Positions 50,466-63,646 are shown, numbered from the stretch's first letter. The stretch: DNA of 64,000 bases from Trichoplax sp. H2 (GCA_003344405.1 NOWV01000023.1:1-64000), one strand, 5' to 3'. Notes: generated by a model from the letters alone, not told the origin. Translations and numbers: made by a program.

Positions 50466-51325
50466 ATGGCTGCCAACAATGGATGGTCTTCAAGAAGTAA
50501 GTATCCCTTGATGAAATAGCCAAAAGTTAAAATTAAAACTATTATCTGATTTCATTACTTTTTTTAACTCTTAAATATAAGGACCTATGAAAGGTGGCAA
50601 TTTTACTGAAGCGGATAGGATGCTAGAAGAAGAAAATGATAGACAAATTGCTGGATTAGCTGGCAAAGTATCTCAACTAAAATCAGTTAGTACACATACG
50701 TAGTAGACAGGAAACTGTCACAAGATGATTTACAATTGCTCATTGGAAAGAATAATCTTAATGATATCAATATAAATAGAAAGATGTTACCAGCATTAAA
50801 AGCAACTTAGTCTTCTCTATATCTCTACTAACTGTACTTGTTATAATAACTTTTAATTATATCTTTCCAAGCTAACTGTTGATATAGAAGGTGAAGCAAG
50901 AAATCATAACCACTATTTAGATGACATGGTATGATAATACAATAGTTTTACTCTTTTAATTATCTATCTTAATATTTTTAAATTCACTTTGGGAGTGTTG
51001 AGATGCTGAAATTATACATACTTAATGATCAACCAGCTATACCCGTATCTGGATAACTATAGCTATTGCCAATTACTGTATTTAAATCAATCGATGGATT
51101 CAAGTTTCTGATATCTAAGCCAGCACCATATTCTTGACGTATTTGTTTTTATAGCAAGGAGATTTTGAAGGTACTACTACATTACTGGGTGGTAGTAACA
51201 AGAGATTAAAATCAATGGTGTCATCTGCAAGCCAGAATCCAAGATTCATGTGTTACTTAATACTCTTTATCGTCGTCATTTTCTTCATTGCCTATTACAT
51301 GGTGGGACGGGCTATTGCTACCTAA
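50466..51325 (+). CDS. BET1L: Golgi Qc-SNARE, BET1L/GS15-like
   Basis: A tail-anchored SNARE for vesicle fusion at the Golgi. The model has four exons: 50466-50496, 50582-50685, 50872-50928, 51155-51325. All are GT-AG and phase-compatible, giving 120 residues (family about 111-118). After a short N-terminus (MAANNGWSSRRPMKGGNFTE) comes the SNARE helix: ADRMLEEENDRQIAGLAGKV, LKSLTVDIEGEARNHNHYLD, then GDFEGTTTLLGGSNKRLKSM. A C-terminal anchor follows (CYLILFIVVIFFIAYYMVG) with a 5-residue lumenal tail. The LKSL..DI, YLD.M..DF and S.KR...M spacing resembles BET1L more than BET1. An AATAAA lies at 51436. Confidence 0.9.
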
Positions 51326-51435
51326 AGAGGCCTCTTATACAGTACTGTAATTTATAAATCAGCTATTTATTAGCACACAGTGACCAGTGCTGAAAACTAT
51401 AAGAATGCTGTATATTGATGTTACTAAATAGCTAT

Positions 51436-51441
51436 AATAAA
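51436..51441 (+). terminator. Probable BET1L polyadenylation signal
   Basis: AATAAA 110 bp after the BET1L stop. Confidence 0.5.
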
Positions 51442-51911
51442 CTTCGTCATAAAAATGATCAATTAATGCATTATAGTTGAATTAAGTATAGATTTAACTT
51501 CTAGGGTAGATTGTGAGCTGAATTAAAATTAATGCAAAACCTTCTACAAAGTTGTGTTTTACGCTAATAAGAGTTGTGAATTAGGATAATATTCCATTAT
51601 TGCTTCTTTATCACTATTTTAGCTACTGTTATGCTTCATGTAAGGAAATTAATTATAAAATGTTGGTTGCCTTAAAATATAATTTCACGAAGCTGCGACG
51701 GAGCTTTCGAGAATCATTCTCACTGTATCATTTTTGCTAAATTTATAATATTGTATATTTCGACTGACAAGAATTAATCACAGGCTTTTAATTTTACTTA
51801 CTAGTAAGTGTACGTAGATGAAGGGTACTCGTATGTAATCTGGCGACAACACTTATCCGGGATTGAGCTCATGTTCCCCAATTGCTGTAAATATAAATGA
51901 TAGTATATAAT

Positions 51912-52095
51912 CAGATGAAACATTACCACAAACTATAAAAAGTCTAATTTCTTTCATCTCTGTGACCGACAATGTTCGTAAGGAATAAACCTACTACTTT
52001 TTATAATTATTTCCTCTATATTCGTATTCAATAAATGCAGCAAAAATTAGCTGAGATTGTGTCGGTTTACTGTGTTGCGATTCTCTATTGCTATA
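51912..52095 (+). repeat. Repeat element copy 2 (truncated by gap)
   Basis: Matches 27257-27441 and 52565-52748, starting TCAGATGAAAC and ending at an N gap. Unlike the other two copies its left flank is continuous sequence, so the repeat edge can be read here: AGTATATAA then TCAGATG. Confidence 0.9.
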
Positions 52096-52115
52096 NNNNN
52101 NNNNNNNNNNNNNNN
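52096..52115. other. Scaffold gap, 20 N
   Basis: Twenty undetermined bases. Confidence 1.
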
Positions 52116-52118
52116 ACT

Positions 52119-52257
52119 ATGGTATAATTATAGCGTCACAGATGATGTAGACGAGATAGTCAGAGATTTACTATCATTTATTACTGAAGGAATCTTGGCA
52201 CCCAAGATTATAGTCTTCACAATTAAATATCAATTGAAAAACCAGTTGACTATCTAA
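52119..52257 (+). pseudogene. Possible coding fragment, helicase-like reminiscence
   Basis: A frame right after the gap encodes VTDDVDEIVRDLLSFITEG then ILAPKIIVFTIKYQ before a stop. The PKIIVF strand preceded by an acidic helix recalls the start of the C-terminal RecA lobe of RecQ-like helicases. The match is short and I cannot test it. The SLISF frame of the adjacent repeat element has a similar pattern. Confidence 0.2.
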
Positions 52258-52402
52258 CCGACTAACGAACTAAAAAGGAATCTTCAGGCATCAGCCTTTT
52301 ATAGTCTCGTCAGAAACTCCTGGTGCACATAATATAAAAGTATCCTTTTAAAGTTGTAGGAATTATTATGAATATTGTCACTAAAGACTTCATATAACAA
52401 GC

Positions 52403-52544
52403 AGGTACTTAAATGATCTGATATAACATTTATACAAGACCAAAAGGCCTTATTTTTAAAATTTGGTTTCGTGAAAGCCAACAAATTGCTTGAAGATTCT
52501 ATCCTAAACCTTTCAACTCCTGGATCGACTACTACTTGAATAAT
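52403..52544 (+). repeat. Block B, first copy
   Basis: Matches 52838-52979 with two visible substitutions; bounded on the right by an N gap. On the minus strand both copies keep an open frame (VVVDPGVE(R/K)FRIESSS) and both differences change an amino acid. Confidence 0.85.
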
Positions 52545-52564
52545 NNNNNNNNNNNNNNNNNNNN
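52545..52564. other. Scaffold gap, 20 N
   Basis: Twenty undetermined bases. Confidence 1.
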
Positions 52565-52839
52565 TCAGATGAAACATTACCACAAACTATAAAAAGTCTA
52601 ATTTCTTTCATCTCTGTGACCGACAATGTTCGTAAGGAATAAACCTACTACTTTTTATAATTATTTCCTCTATATTCGTATTCAATAAATGCAGCAAAAA
52701 TTAGCTGAGATTGTGTCGGTTTACTGTGTTGCGATTCTCTATTGCTATACAAGAGATACAAGCAGTCCACCGTCGGTAGTTATCTTCGCTTTACTTTAGC
52801 GATATTAGATGCCATAATACATTGATTGATTTACAGCAG
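52565..52839 (+). repeat. Repeat element copy 3
   Basis: Near-identical to 27257-27531; one difference seen (CTATACAAG against CTATATAAG). It starts immediately after a gap and runs directly into block B copy 2. Confidence 0.9.
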
Positions 52840-52979
52840 GTACTTAAATGATCTGATATAACATTTATACAAGACCAAAAGGCCTTATTTTTAAAATTTG
52901 GTTTCGTGAGAGCCAACAAATTGCTTGAAGATTCTATCCTAAACTTTTCAACTCCTGGATCGACTACTACTTGAATAAT
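52838..52979 (+). repeat. Block B, second copy
   Basis: Near-identical to 52403-52544 and continuing into unique sequence. The layout A-gap-unique-B-gap-A-B can be a real tandem duplication or two haplotypes joined in a scaffold. Confidence 0.85.
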
Positions 52980-55900
52980 AATTTGAATTATGAATGTAAT
53001 TTAATTCAAAATAATATTTGTATCATTTCTAAGGGCTACTACAAGTACCGCTATAACTGACGCTACTGTTTTGAAAGAAATACTAAAAGTTATATTTAAT
53101 ACATAATAAAAGAATTTACTTGGCAGTGATGCTATTAGTACACTAATCATAAGTAGGGCAAGAACCGCGACACAATCTGAAGTATACCATTTCTTTTATG
53201 CTGTAGAAACTTAGATTATTTCTAAGCTTATCATTTTATATGATATCGATACAGCTAATCAAAAATCGATATCTTAATTCATGTAGACATTCTCTTGTAT
53301 TCTGCTAGGCATAGTAATTATAAATTAAAATCTATTAAAAAAGCACAGATAGCCCATTTTCAACTTTCACCAAGAGTTATTAACAATTCATGATTTGTAA
53401 CGGCCCAACTCTACAACGTATAATCCAATAAACTAGACTATGGATTGCAAAATGTATAACTTTGAAAAACAGATTTAATGATCCATAGCTAGATAGTGAA
53501 TTTATTCGCCTCTGACATAGCTATCAGCATTAGTACCATCTCGTATCGATATAAATTTATTCGGTATTACTCTTCGCTAGTGAATAACTTATGAGACTAC
53601 AAATTGATTCTGATACATTCTCAGTCGTTGGTTTATTCTACATTGGCTGAAATTTGGATGTTTGTTTTATTACACAATTGTAGACATCAAAGACTATTGA
53701 TCTCTATCACAACAACTTCTCATACATTAGTATGGCTAAGCCGCTTAGGAATAATTATACTGTACATCCTGCATAAATTTTAATTATGTCTTTTATAATA
53801 CTAACATTAAGAAGATTTTTAAATTAAGAAATAAGAAATTATGACTATTAACTATGTCATTTAATAAGTTTTTATATAGCCTACAATAATGAAGATTAAT
53901 TTTAAAATTGTCCTCATAAATTCATTTTATTATATAATTATAGAATAACATGATCAATATTCTACGAAAGATCTCTCTCTAAATTATTAAGGAGAGTGAA
54001 AGGGATAAAGTAAATCATGTTGCCGTAAAATAGGCAGATTTAGGATTGTATCATAAATGTTGCAATCATGGCTGACTTTGATCATAAATTGATGTAGAAA
54101 TTATATGAGATACTAACAATGCATTTACGCGAAGTATCACGGGCAAGCATTCTATTAAGTTAATAATTTATAAATATTAGTCATTATTCGTTTTCATTAT
54201 ACTGTACATATATATTAACGTGCAAAGTTGGCCATTTGAACACCACATATGTCATAGAGAAATTTATTTATGAGTGTGCCCAGATTGTTAATTTGATAGC
54301 ATAGAGAGAATAATAAGGAGTATAATCATTTCTCCCTTGTGTGTTTAATTAATTGTTATAAGTTCCAGACTAATTTAAAGCGTTGCAGGGTAATCATTCT
54401 ATGTTTATACTATCATCAATGTCTCCATAAAGCTTATAAAAACAGTATAGTTCAACAGATTAGCAGAGAACAAGAAAAGATGGACAGAATATGATGATTC
54501 TTTGCTCTTAAAGTCTATTGTAAATAATTTCTAAATCTTCCTTTACTAATATTATTTGGCTAACTGAGCCAGTACAATTCTACCTTAGTTTTAAATTCAG
54601 TGTTTAACCATATTCTAGTTTCTAAATTTCGTTCTCTAGCTAAAATTTTACAAAATTATTTCAGTCGCTATATTTCATGCTACAAAGCAAAGAAAGTTTA
54701 TTTCTCTAATTTTAATGGTTAAAGTATCGTTCTAGTCAAAGTGTACGAGAATTTAGATTTTATTATTACTCTACGAAAGTTTAGAAGGTTTATTATGCAA
54801 ATTCTATTGTATACTAGATATTTTTATAAAGGAAATATACACCGTCTTTAAATTAGATCATCTAATTATAAGATTCCTTCCTGATTTATCACATGTTCTC
54901 CCTAATTCCTAAATAATGATAATCTAGTAGTATTGATAATTTTATTCGATTGCTTACTTATTTAACTTAATACGCTATTTAGTGACCAATTATAGGTTAA
55001 TAGCGTAATAAATAAATTTTTCTAAGTAGAAACCACCTTTCATTCACTATTCACTATTTAGGAGTTAAAATTTGAAATTGTAATTTAAATTTTAAAAATC
55101 CATCAATATTAATGCTATGTAGAATGAATCCATTTCAAAACTAGCCCTTTAAATACGATTTATTATAATTCGAGTAAAGCTTTAGAAAATATATATAGAA
55201 TAACGTGATTAGTATTAAATAAAAGAACTATTTATTTTTGTATTCCTAAGCATGTTATCCGTATACATGTACCTTATAGAACATATATCTGTATTAAAGT
55301 TTGTATTTTTAAACAGGCACTGATGAATTCGTGCAATTATCATACTTTACGTTAGGTCCCTTAATTTGTAGTATTCTAGCAGCATGAAACTTGTTCTTAT
55401 GCTATTCACTTTCTCTTAATGTTTACCAGTACATCTGTCACCATAAATCTAAGAGAATATCGCTCACTGTAAAATGAAATACACTTAGCTGCATCTCTCT
55501 AATGAGGGAAAAATTTTCTGCAAGGTGCTTGTTGATCATGCTGGTAGCTTTCATAAAATACTATTTTCCATACGGAAAAGCCATTCTTTCAGCAGTATTC
55601 AACGGTGCAATGTTGCAATAGAGAGCAAATAGATGTCATAATATTAAATCAATTATAGACCAATTTCTTGCATAGTTACAAGGCAATAGTGCGATTAGTC
55701 CCTTCGGAATTATAATAGCGTAATTTTAGTTATCCAACAAACTTTGAAGTTACTATACTACTATCAAAAAATTTATACTAATAATAAATTTCATCACTGC
55801 TCGATAATTATAATTAATTCATAACAAGTTAAAACTCGTTTAAAAATCTTGCAATTAGTTCTATATCATTCACTTGGCAGCCGTGCCAAAATCCGTATAA

Positions 55901-57844
55901 ATAAGAACAACAATAAATTAATAAGAACAAGATCCGCCATTCCAATCATGAACTGTACATGTTCGATCAAATCTCAAAACCTTTCAGCCTTAATTATTAT
56001 GAATGCAATATTGCAACCAATAAAATTATCAATTCAACCTCCATCTTCATATTTTAGCTGTAAAAATAGTTAAGCATTCATTTCATTTAGTTTTCTTAAG
56101 AATTCATTAATGTCTTTAATAAGGTATAAAATCGAATCAGATAAACTCAAGCATCTCGAGAAACTAAATAAATTACACGTTTCTATCCTAATATGACGTC
56201 ACGATTGCTTCTGCAATCGATCTTATTGATTGTCTTTCTGTTTAATTTGTCAATTTTTTTCATTTCAATTGAAGTTTGCACAATAAACTTATAGCAATCT
56301 CTATTCAACAAAGCATAAAAAATCGCTACATTGCCTATAATTATAATAAGAATAATCATCAAATTGCACCTATTTCAGTATCCAATAAGTGCTAAAATTG
56401 ACTAAATACTCTCTAACTATATATGGAGCCTTAGAGGTCTTACTTTCATATCTGCAAAACTATTTAGATTACAATCGAAACTCTAACGCAAAATTAGATA
56501 AAATTTATTGCTATCTCTGAATATATAGAACATAAGGTAAAAACTAGGTTAGTGTAAATTAAGACTTGAGCTGGCTCTAATAGAGTAACTGTAGAGAATA
56601 ATAATCCTTCAAGATTATACTGATAACATCAAATAACCATTAGGGAAGAAGGCGAAGTTGAAGTTCCAATTTAGGCCAATAACAACTATCAAAATTAGCA
56701 TAGACTGGCGCTACACATATTAGTAAGTTTTCAATATCAGCCAAATTAGCTCTTCTTCATTACTACCTTGATTCTATCTTTTTCGTCCGTTATCCATGCC
56801 ATATTCAATTGTTACGACTAAAAACCGATGACTGACAAAACTGAATGATTAGTTCTTTATGTCAATAATTGATTAAGTGATTGAGATCAATTACGATATC
56901 ATTATAATAATCCACTAATCCATCATTATAATGGACTGCCCATCCCCTTTATGCGCACGCTATACAACATCAACAAGTTTGATAATCTGATCATATATGT
57001 AAATCTATGTATTTCGTAGCCAATAGAAAGCTTAATCATCCAAGTAAATCTAGATTATATTGATATTACCACCCCCATCGAGGCTCTGAAATCAACAGTT
57101 TAACGAAGCACTTTGCATCGCCAACAGCTCGTTGTGTAGATAAGTGAATTTCTGATTGCAGATCTAAATAAAGAGTGAAAATAGAGCTAAAGGATTGAAT
57201 TTTGGTTCAACCTGAAAGATTGTCCTATATCGTAAGCAATACTGCTATTCTTGATTTACTGTATATCCGTCCTTCGAGATTTAATTTATCCAATTTATAG
57301 TTATTCTTAAAACAGTTTACGATTTTACGTTCGCCATTGCAAATTTCTATGGGGATTTATACTGTCAACTCCTTCTTTTCTTCATTTGTCATACTTTATT
57401 TTATATCTCATCTTTACAGCAATTAAATTTCATGCAATCATACTTAGTTGATGTAATTTCTGTCCATCAGTTTTGCTGCATGAAAGAATTAGTATCTTAA
57501 CTTATCTCCAGATTATTTATTCATCCAATCGCCTATGTTACGTAATTTATCATAATCAAACTAAAACAATAATAGAAGCCTCTTCAGAAAACAGATTGTC
57601 ATAACGTTACTAATAGTTGATCTCACCTTAATAGATGATTACTATTGCAGTTATAGCAAATTTTAGGGAATGCTTACTAGTATAAAGCTAAGTCATAGAA
57701 AACTAGATAATAAAATACACTCTTATCTATAAACTGAAAATGTGAGCTAGCTGCTTTGATTTCGTCTAAACTTTGGCATAAACTATCAACCTAAAAGCAT
57801 TATTTTTATGCATCGATTTATAACTAGAATTAATCTGGGTGCAG

Positions 57845-57987
57845 AAAAGTTATGAAAAAAAAAGAACGTCAGGGTAAAATTACGCGGAAATCAAGCCATG
57901 CCTACCGTAATAACAGGCTTTCTAATCGCAAACGACGAGGGCATAATGTTGTAGTCATAAAAAAGAACTTTAAAATTTCAAGTACAG
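57845..57987 (+). CDS. Candidate internal exon, basic
   Basis: Flanked by an acceptor (GGGTGCAG) and a donor (CAG|GTATGA). The open frame is strongly basic (KKKERQGKITRKSSHAYRNN, RKRRGHNVVVIKKN). Incoming phase 2, outgoing phase 1, matching the next candidate exon. No family recognised. Confidence 0.22.
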
Positions 57988-58276
57988 GTATGAAAATCTT
58001 TTGCAGCTCGAAATCTTTTAGCCAAGTTTTTTGGCATTAAAAATCACTCCAGCTGATTGAATAAATAGGCCATGAGAAATTTTACGAAAGGTTAAGATGT
58101 GCAGTAGAATAATTTATATTTAATTATTAATAACCAATGGTTTACAGTAACTCCTAAAGAAAAAATTTAATGCATTTGAACTTTCGTAGATATTAAAGAC
58201 GGTAGATTTAATTCATAGACAACTGCCGTAAATGACTTTTTCTCTAAAACTTACAAAAAAATTATTCCTTTTGCAC

Positions 58277-58297
58277 AACCCTAACCCTAACCCTAAC
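58277..58297 (-). repeat. Interstitial telomere-like repeat
   Basis: AACCCTAACCCTAACCCTAA plus one base: three perfect TTAGGG units on the minus strand with two extra flanking bases. Confidence 0.85.
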
Positions 58298-58530
58298 ATA
58301 GTACGAAAAAATACAACGTACTTAAATTTAAGATAGATTTATTTTATTGAATTTTTATTTCTATTTTCTAATTTGTCGCCCGTTACCTTGTAAATTCTAC
58401 TATTCTACTTCTAGAATTTGTGATAGCGTGAAATTCGTTTTCCTATAGTAATGTTATTTTCTTTGCTTACCAACAAATTCAATATGTAGCTTTTTCTCTC
58501 TCATTTACCTCGTGCCCTTTCTTTCTCTAG

Positions 58531-58663
58531 TTGTTATCGTTTATATACTTAGCTTCCTTAAGCTGAATCGTATTACAATTTTTTATTCTCATTGCCTTCT
58601 CTTTACTTTAGGCTACATGATATTTTTTATACATTTACGTATTCCGGTGACATTACTCTTTAG
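58531..58663 (+). CDS. Candidate internal exon, hydrophobic
   Basis: An acceptor (TTTCTTTCTCTAG) and donor (TTTAG|GTGTAC) bound a frame encoding a membrane-like stretch (VVIVYILSFLKLNRITIFYS then a second hydrophobic run). It could hold two transmembrane segments. Incoming phase 1, outgoing phase 2, compatible with both neighbours. Unrecognised. Confidence 0.22.
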
Positions 58664-59655
58664 GTGTACTGTACTTTATGCAATTTCAGCAAGCAATTAC
58701 TGCCATCAATTTCTGATGGAAGATCGATAATTTCATCGTCATCCTTTTTGTTAACATCACGAATATTCTTTCTCCGTTCTTTTCTATCAATCCTATCAAT
58801 ACAATACTGAAGATAAATAAGCTAATTTATTTAGATATCAAATATAACTATTAAGAGTTTATAATAAATGCCTACTAGATTAAGGACATTCTTATGAAAA
58901 TTAATTTTAACCTTATCGTATTTATACAAGTAATATTGTTGACATAAGGTATAAAAACAATAATGCGGTTTTTATTGTTTTGAAATTAGAAGAAAATGAT
59001 ATCCTACAGTATATCGATTACGATTACATAAGATCTATTAAGTGGATTATACCTATTCTGAAAAATTAAAAGATGTTAATAATTTATTTATAATCTCCAT
59101 GCATATCAGCCATTTCTCTTCTTAAGGTTAACGTTACTTTAACGTCACCGAAAAAATAGCATGGGCTAACATTAATATTGTATTCTCTAATGATGTTTGT
59201 AGCGCATCGGTAGGCCTTAAAATGTAAAATAATGATCTAAACAAGTGCTTGACCGTTAATTTGGATATGATTTATTTTTTAACGTCGTATAATTTTTATA
59301 TATTTCATTAACCGTCCAGGGCAAATCGCTACATATCCTGATCAATCGCCATTGGATAACAAGCCGATTCATCAGCAAGAAAAGATGACTGTAGGGCAGA
59401 ATAAAATCCTAGATAAAACACTGCAAAAGTGCCGGAATATTGAAATTATTAAATGGTAGCTAACCATTTGACTTTGATTTATTTCACGCATAGAAATTTA
59501 AGTTTGTAATTTTTTCCTTTAAATATACCAGTCTACTTACAATCGTGTGCATCCGCATATACCTTAGATGAAATAGCTTATAAAAACTTGTTTAATATAT
59601 GGATTAGCTCCTATTGCTACTCAATTGTAATAATTACTATATTTCCTTGTGACAG

Positions 59656-59779
59656 GTTAGATGAAAACTATACCGTTAATGAAGGTGTTTGTATGCCGCG
59701 ATGTATACTTTACGGTCATTATTTGGAGTTTTGTCGAGCTAGAAATGTTATAGCCGCCTGCCCAGCTACCTTTGGCAAG
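59656..59779 (+). CDS. Candidate internal exon, cysteine-rich
   Basis: An acceptor (CTTGTGACAG) and a good donor (AAG|GTAAGA) bound a frame with four cysteines and a non-AT-driven composition ([20 protein letters not shown], then [18 protein letters not shown]). It looks extracellular. Incoming phase 2, outgoing phase 0. The best of the candidate exons in this region; family unknown. Confidence 0.35.
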
Positions 59780-62700
59780 GTAAGAATTATTCTTTTTAGC
59801 ACACTTTTTTTGTCTATATTCGTATAGCGACGACAGTTGCAGTCCATTCAAATTCTAGCTGGGAAGACTTTTTTTCTGACCCTAACACGACGATCAAGAC
59901 TTACGCGAGTTTTCGGCATAAATCTCACTTTTTGAGGTCTTTAGAATTGATATTTTATAGTTTCCTATCCATTACTTGGGTTCTTTCCCCTTTGGCCAAG
60001 CGGGTTATCGTACTTCAATACAATAGTCCTTGAACCTGAACATTTGCAAATTAATCCATAAACATCCGCGATCTTCATTGTTATTATTATCGATGATTTG
60101 TGTACAAATATGCTAATATCCTAAACCACCCTATAATTTAAGAAGTCAATAACATCCAATTGGCCTATATTCTTAATTTCTCAGATTCATTACGTTGATA
60201 TTTAGACTAGATTGCGTAGCACATTAGTGTTAAAAAAAGGCGGATAGGGGAGGAGATAGTAGATATAAGAGAGGGGGTAGGAATACCATTAAAGAAGAGG
60301 CTCAGAGAATCACAATATATTATTATCACCGAGAGTTAATGTTTCAGCTACTATACTCTAGGTAAATGATGTAAGGTTTAAAACATTTTGTAATGACCAA
60401 AAACTATCTAAAATACATTCCAATCGTTTTATCTAGTACTATCAAGCATTTAAATAATTACCACTTGTACTTGTAGCCAACAATCTTTCAATACAAGAGT
60501 TTTGATGTAATGTATGAAACTATTGCTGTTCTTATTAGAGTAATTATATTTTGATAGGAAAACCAATTATATAAGAGAAAATATTTGTTAATCATTATCC
60601 ATCATCATTCATTATGTATTTTTCGATATTTGCCAAATATAACCGTAATTGCAGTAGCAAGAGTCGCAACACTGAACTAATTTAATTAGGAAATAAGTGC
60701 TAAATAAAACTTACAGATGCATTATTTTGGAAACGCTAGTCATAAGAGTTACTAATTGCAGTATAATCTATCACTTCCTGCTATAGAGTTATTGCACAGT
60801 TCTCTCTTTAGCAATAGCGATCGACCTAACGGTAAAATTAATCTATTTGGAGAATGATCCCACCATAATAAATCACAGTTGAAAACTTTTTCTTCCTCGT
60901 TATCACATGTGTGTTTCATATGTTGGCATGTTTTATTGTAATGAAGTCTATCCAAGTACTACATTAAAACATGATCAGCTTATTAACTGATTAATCTATA
61001 TTAAGCTGTTGAAACATTGTCACAATGATTATCCTTAAAGAATTACTTCTTACAGGTATGACGAAGTTGTTCACTATAGATATATCACAAGTACTTTAAT
61101 TAACTAAAATGACTGTTTTCGCGTCTTACACAGAATAGCATTTCAATCAATTTAAATAGGTATCATTCTTATTACGATAAGATTAGTTTAAGTGCGAAAA
61201 ATAATAAAATCTTAGGCAATCTTAATTCATCTTTATTATGTTGCTATATTCTAGTGAGGGAATGATTATCATTTTTCCGATGGAGGATTGCTGTTTTAAT
61301 TATTTTTCAAAGTTTTTTATACACTTTTTGTTTATATGAACCACTTATAACATACTAAGTGTATATTTTAAAGATTAGTGATATAACTAGATAAAAAGTT
61401 ATTAATGGAAATAAAAATATAACTAAGCATCTGTTAATACAGATACATTTCAGGTTAATCTTTTAGCACTTAATCTCAACTAAATTATTAAAAGCATCTT
61501 TAACTAGACACATTTTTTTAGGGAAACTTATAAAATTCGATTTCTATACCCTGTCTATTGGGTTATATCATTAATCATGGAATAGATTTGATGATTAAGT
61601 ACCTAATTAGATTAATTAGAGTTCTCGTTATGTATTGTTCTCGGCTCTTAATTACATTTTAACAAAGCATTTCATATCTTGTCATGATTTACAGCGGGGA
61701 TAATCATTAATCTTGATCATTTATCTCAGTCCGATTATTTGAAAATGTGTTCTTTGCTTGCCAATTCGATGACTTTATCTCGGACCATTTGCTTATAATC
61801 GATTACTCTAATTACTATTGTCGTCTTATTTGATCTTAATTGATCACACACTACTTGTACTCTTCATGTTATGATCGAATAATGGAAAAATGTCAATAAG
61901 CAATATAACCTTATTGACATTATTTAAATATTATTGCCTCTCTTTTGTCATCATTGTTGTTGTTTATCCCATAGCTAAAGTACATGCGATCAATGTTATT
62001 TGTTGCTGGCAACAAAGTAGATTAACTTGTAGATTTGCGATTAACCTTGAACTCTTCCGTTAACGATTAGAATCTATAGCGTGGCTAAGGGGCGTTTAGT
62101 CCGCCTTAAGTGATTCTAGTCTCCAATGTATTCATGTTACAAAACTTTCCTAGCTACAGGATAAATGACTTAAATGAGAAATCTTCCGGAAATAATTATT
62201 TCTCCATGATTTATTAAAACCATTATAATCCATAGGTAACATCGATAATTCATACGACAGAATCGCCTCTATTCTATATCAATGTTCCTTATTGTGTTAA
62301 AATAGTATACAGTATGGGTAAAGGGCTGATAGATTGGTTCTCAACAATGTAAATTTATATTTAACCTATAAATTCCACACTTTGTCGATTGTTGACTGAT
62401 GTCAAGATAAAAGGTCTCAGTACCAAAGGAAATAGAATTGGGTAACGGAGTGGATCATTTGTTAATTGTGAATGTCAAGTAGGAATAAATAGCGTTTATA
62501 AAAATATAGTCGATTCTGAAAGGAAATACTAAGTTGATGAATCCTTTACAAGCTTGGCGAGTTTACTGTAAACACGTGGTTATACTTTAGTTGAATACTT
62601 GCAATTTATGTAACTTCTAAATGTAATTAATTAGTCACTATGTTTGTATAAGCGCACAAAACTACCAGTCGGTAAATTATGCTACAAATTCAAGATTCCA

Positions 62701-62956
62701 GCGGACTTGAAAAAATGTTACAAAATTAATCTCAAATCAGCGACTATAATGAAGCAATTTATGTCCTCTGAATAAATAGTATTGGCACAGTTTGAATCTA
62801 GTATATCTAGTAAGCTAGTAAAATACTATCGACTGATGGCTATTATAAGCATATGATTAATGAACTAATTTTTTAATACAATAAACAGTTAAATATCATC
62901 AGGATAGATTTGTTAACGTTAGTAATTCAATTGCTTTTGCTAATTTGTTCGATGTA
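59780..62956. other. Gene-poor AT-rich stretch
   Basis: No supported gene. The one compositional oddity is a purine-rich run at about 60231-60284 with GGGG and GGGGG tracts. Confidence 0.5.
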
Positions 62957-63029
62957 ATCTGCAGACCATCCGTCAGAAATTTCCAAATCTTACTACCAGA
63001 AGACTTGGAACGCGTGGAAAATCGAAGTA
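62957..63029 (+). CDS. Candidate small exon
   Basis: An acceptor (AATCTGCAG) and donor (CGAA|GTAAGT) enclose two open frames; the more protein-like reads VRNFQILLPEDLERVENR. Its phase does not fit the candidate exon at 63647 directly, so at least one of them is wrong or another exon lies between. Confidence 0.2.
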
Positions 63030-63646
63030 AGTTATGAAATATTTTATATTCCGTTTATTTAAATTGATTTCCTTATAAATGACTTTATATCGTGTAATCG
63101 AATGACAATAGCTCATAATAGCTTTCTGATGCATTAAACAAATCGTATACAAATTATGAAACCCTGAGTCATGATGTTATAGATCACCGTTGTAAATACG
63201 TTGTATTGATCGTTATACAGTTGATAGCTTATCGTTAAGGTTATAGATTATAAAACTAATTCATTTTCCAGTAATGGCAGTTGAATAAGTTAGATACCTA
63301 ATTTATAAGAGAGCTCAAAGGTCAGATCGTGTTCTGATCATGACCGCCTCGTGTTATATGCGTGTTCTAAAATATTTTAAAATAGAACATAAAGTGATAT
63401 AAATTTAGTTCTAAGAATATACAAATAGATGCTGGTATAAAGGCGATTTACTTTTTACAATAAAGAAAGTTCGTTATGTTATCGTTTACGCATAAAGAGG
63501 AACTCTATATCGTTTCTGCCGTGAAACTTTAGGAAAAGTTCATAGTTGTCACGGGGAATTAGTCTTGATATCTAGTTCGAGATAGAAGGTATCTTCGTCA
63601 TGAGAAGAATACGAGTATAGATGCATATATTAGTAACACCCTGCAG

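Larger units (their letters stand above)
51326..57844. other. Gene-poor AT-rich region with duplicated, gapped blocks
   Basis: Contains the duplicated blocks at 51912-52979. Beyond 52980 I see no supported gene; a 74-codon frame at 55849 and a short spliced-looking frame at about 55316 resemble nothing known. Confidence 0.5.

Noticed and set aside
50129-50523. Minus-strand frames rich in TVQYSTVQY
   Set aside because: Translation of the palindromic repeat and of the antisense of BET1L exon 1.
50686-50871. Possible extra exon between BET1L exons 2 and 3 (KLSQDDLQLL frame)
   Set aside because: Direct joining of 50685 to 50872 keeps the SNARE heptad register and family spacing; the extra frame would break it.
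55316-55388. Acceptor followed by a short frame (TDEFVQLSYF...)
   Set aside because: Ends in a stop after about 24 codons, has no recognised family and no partner exon.
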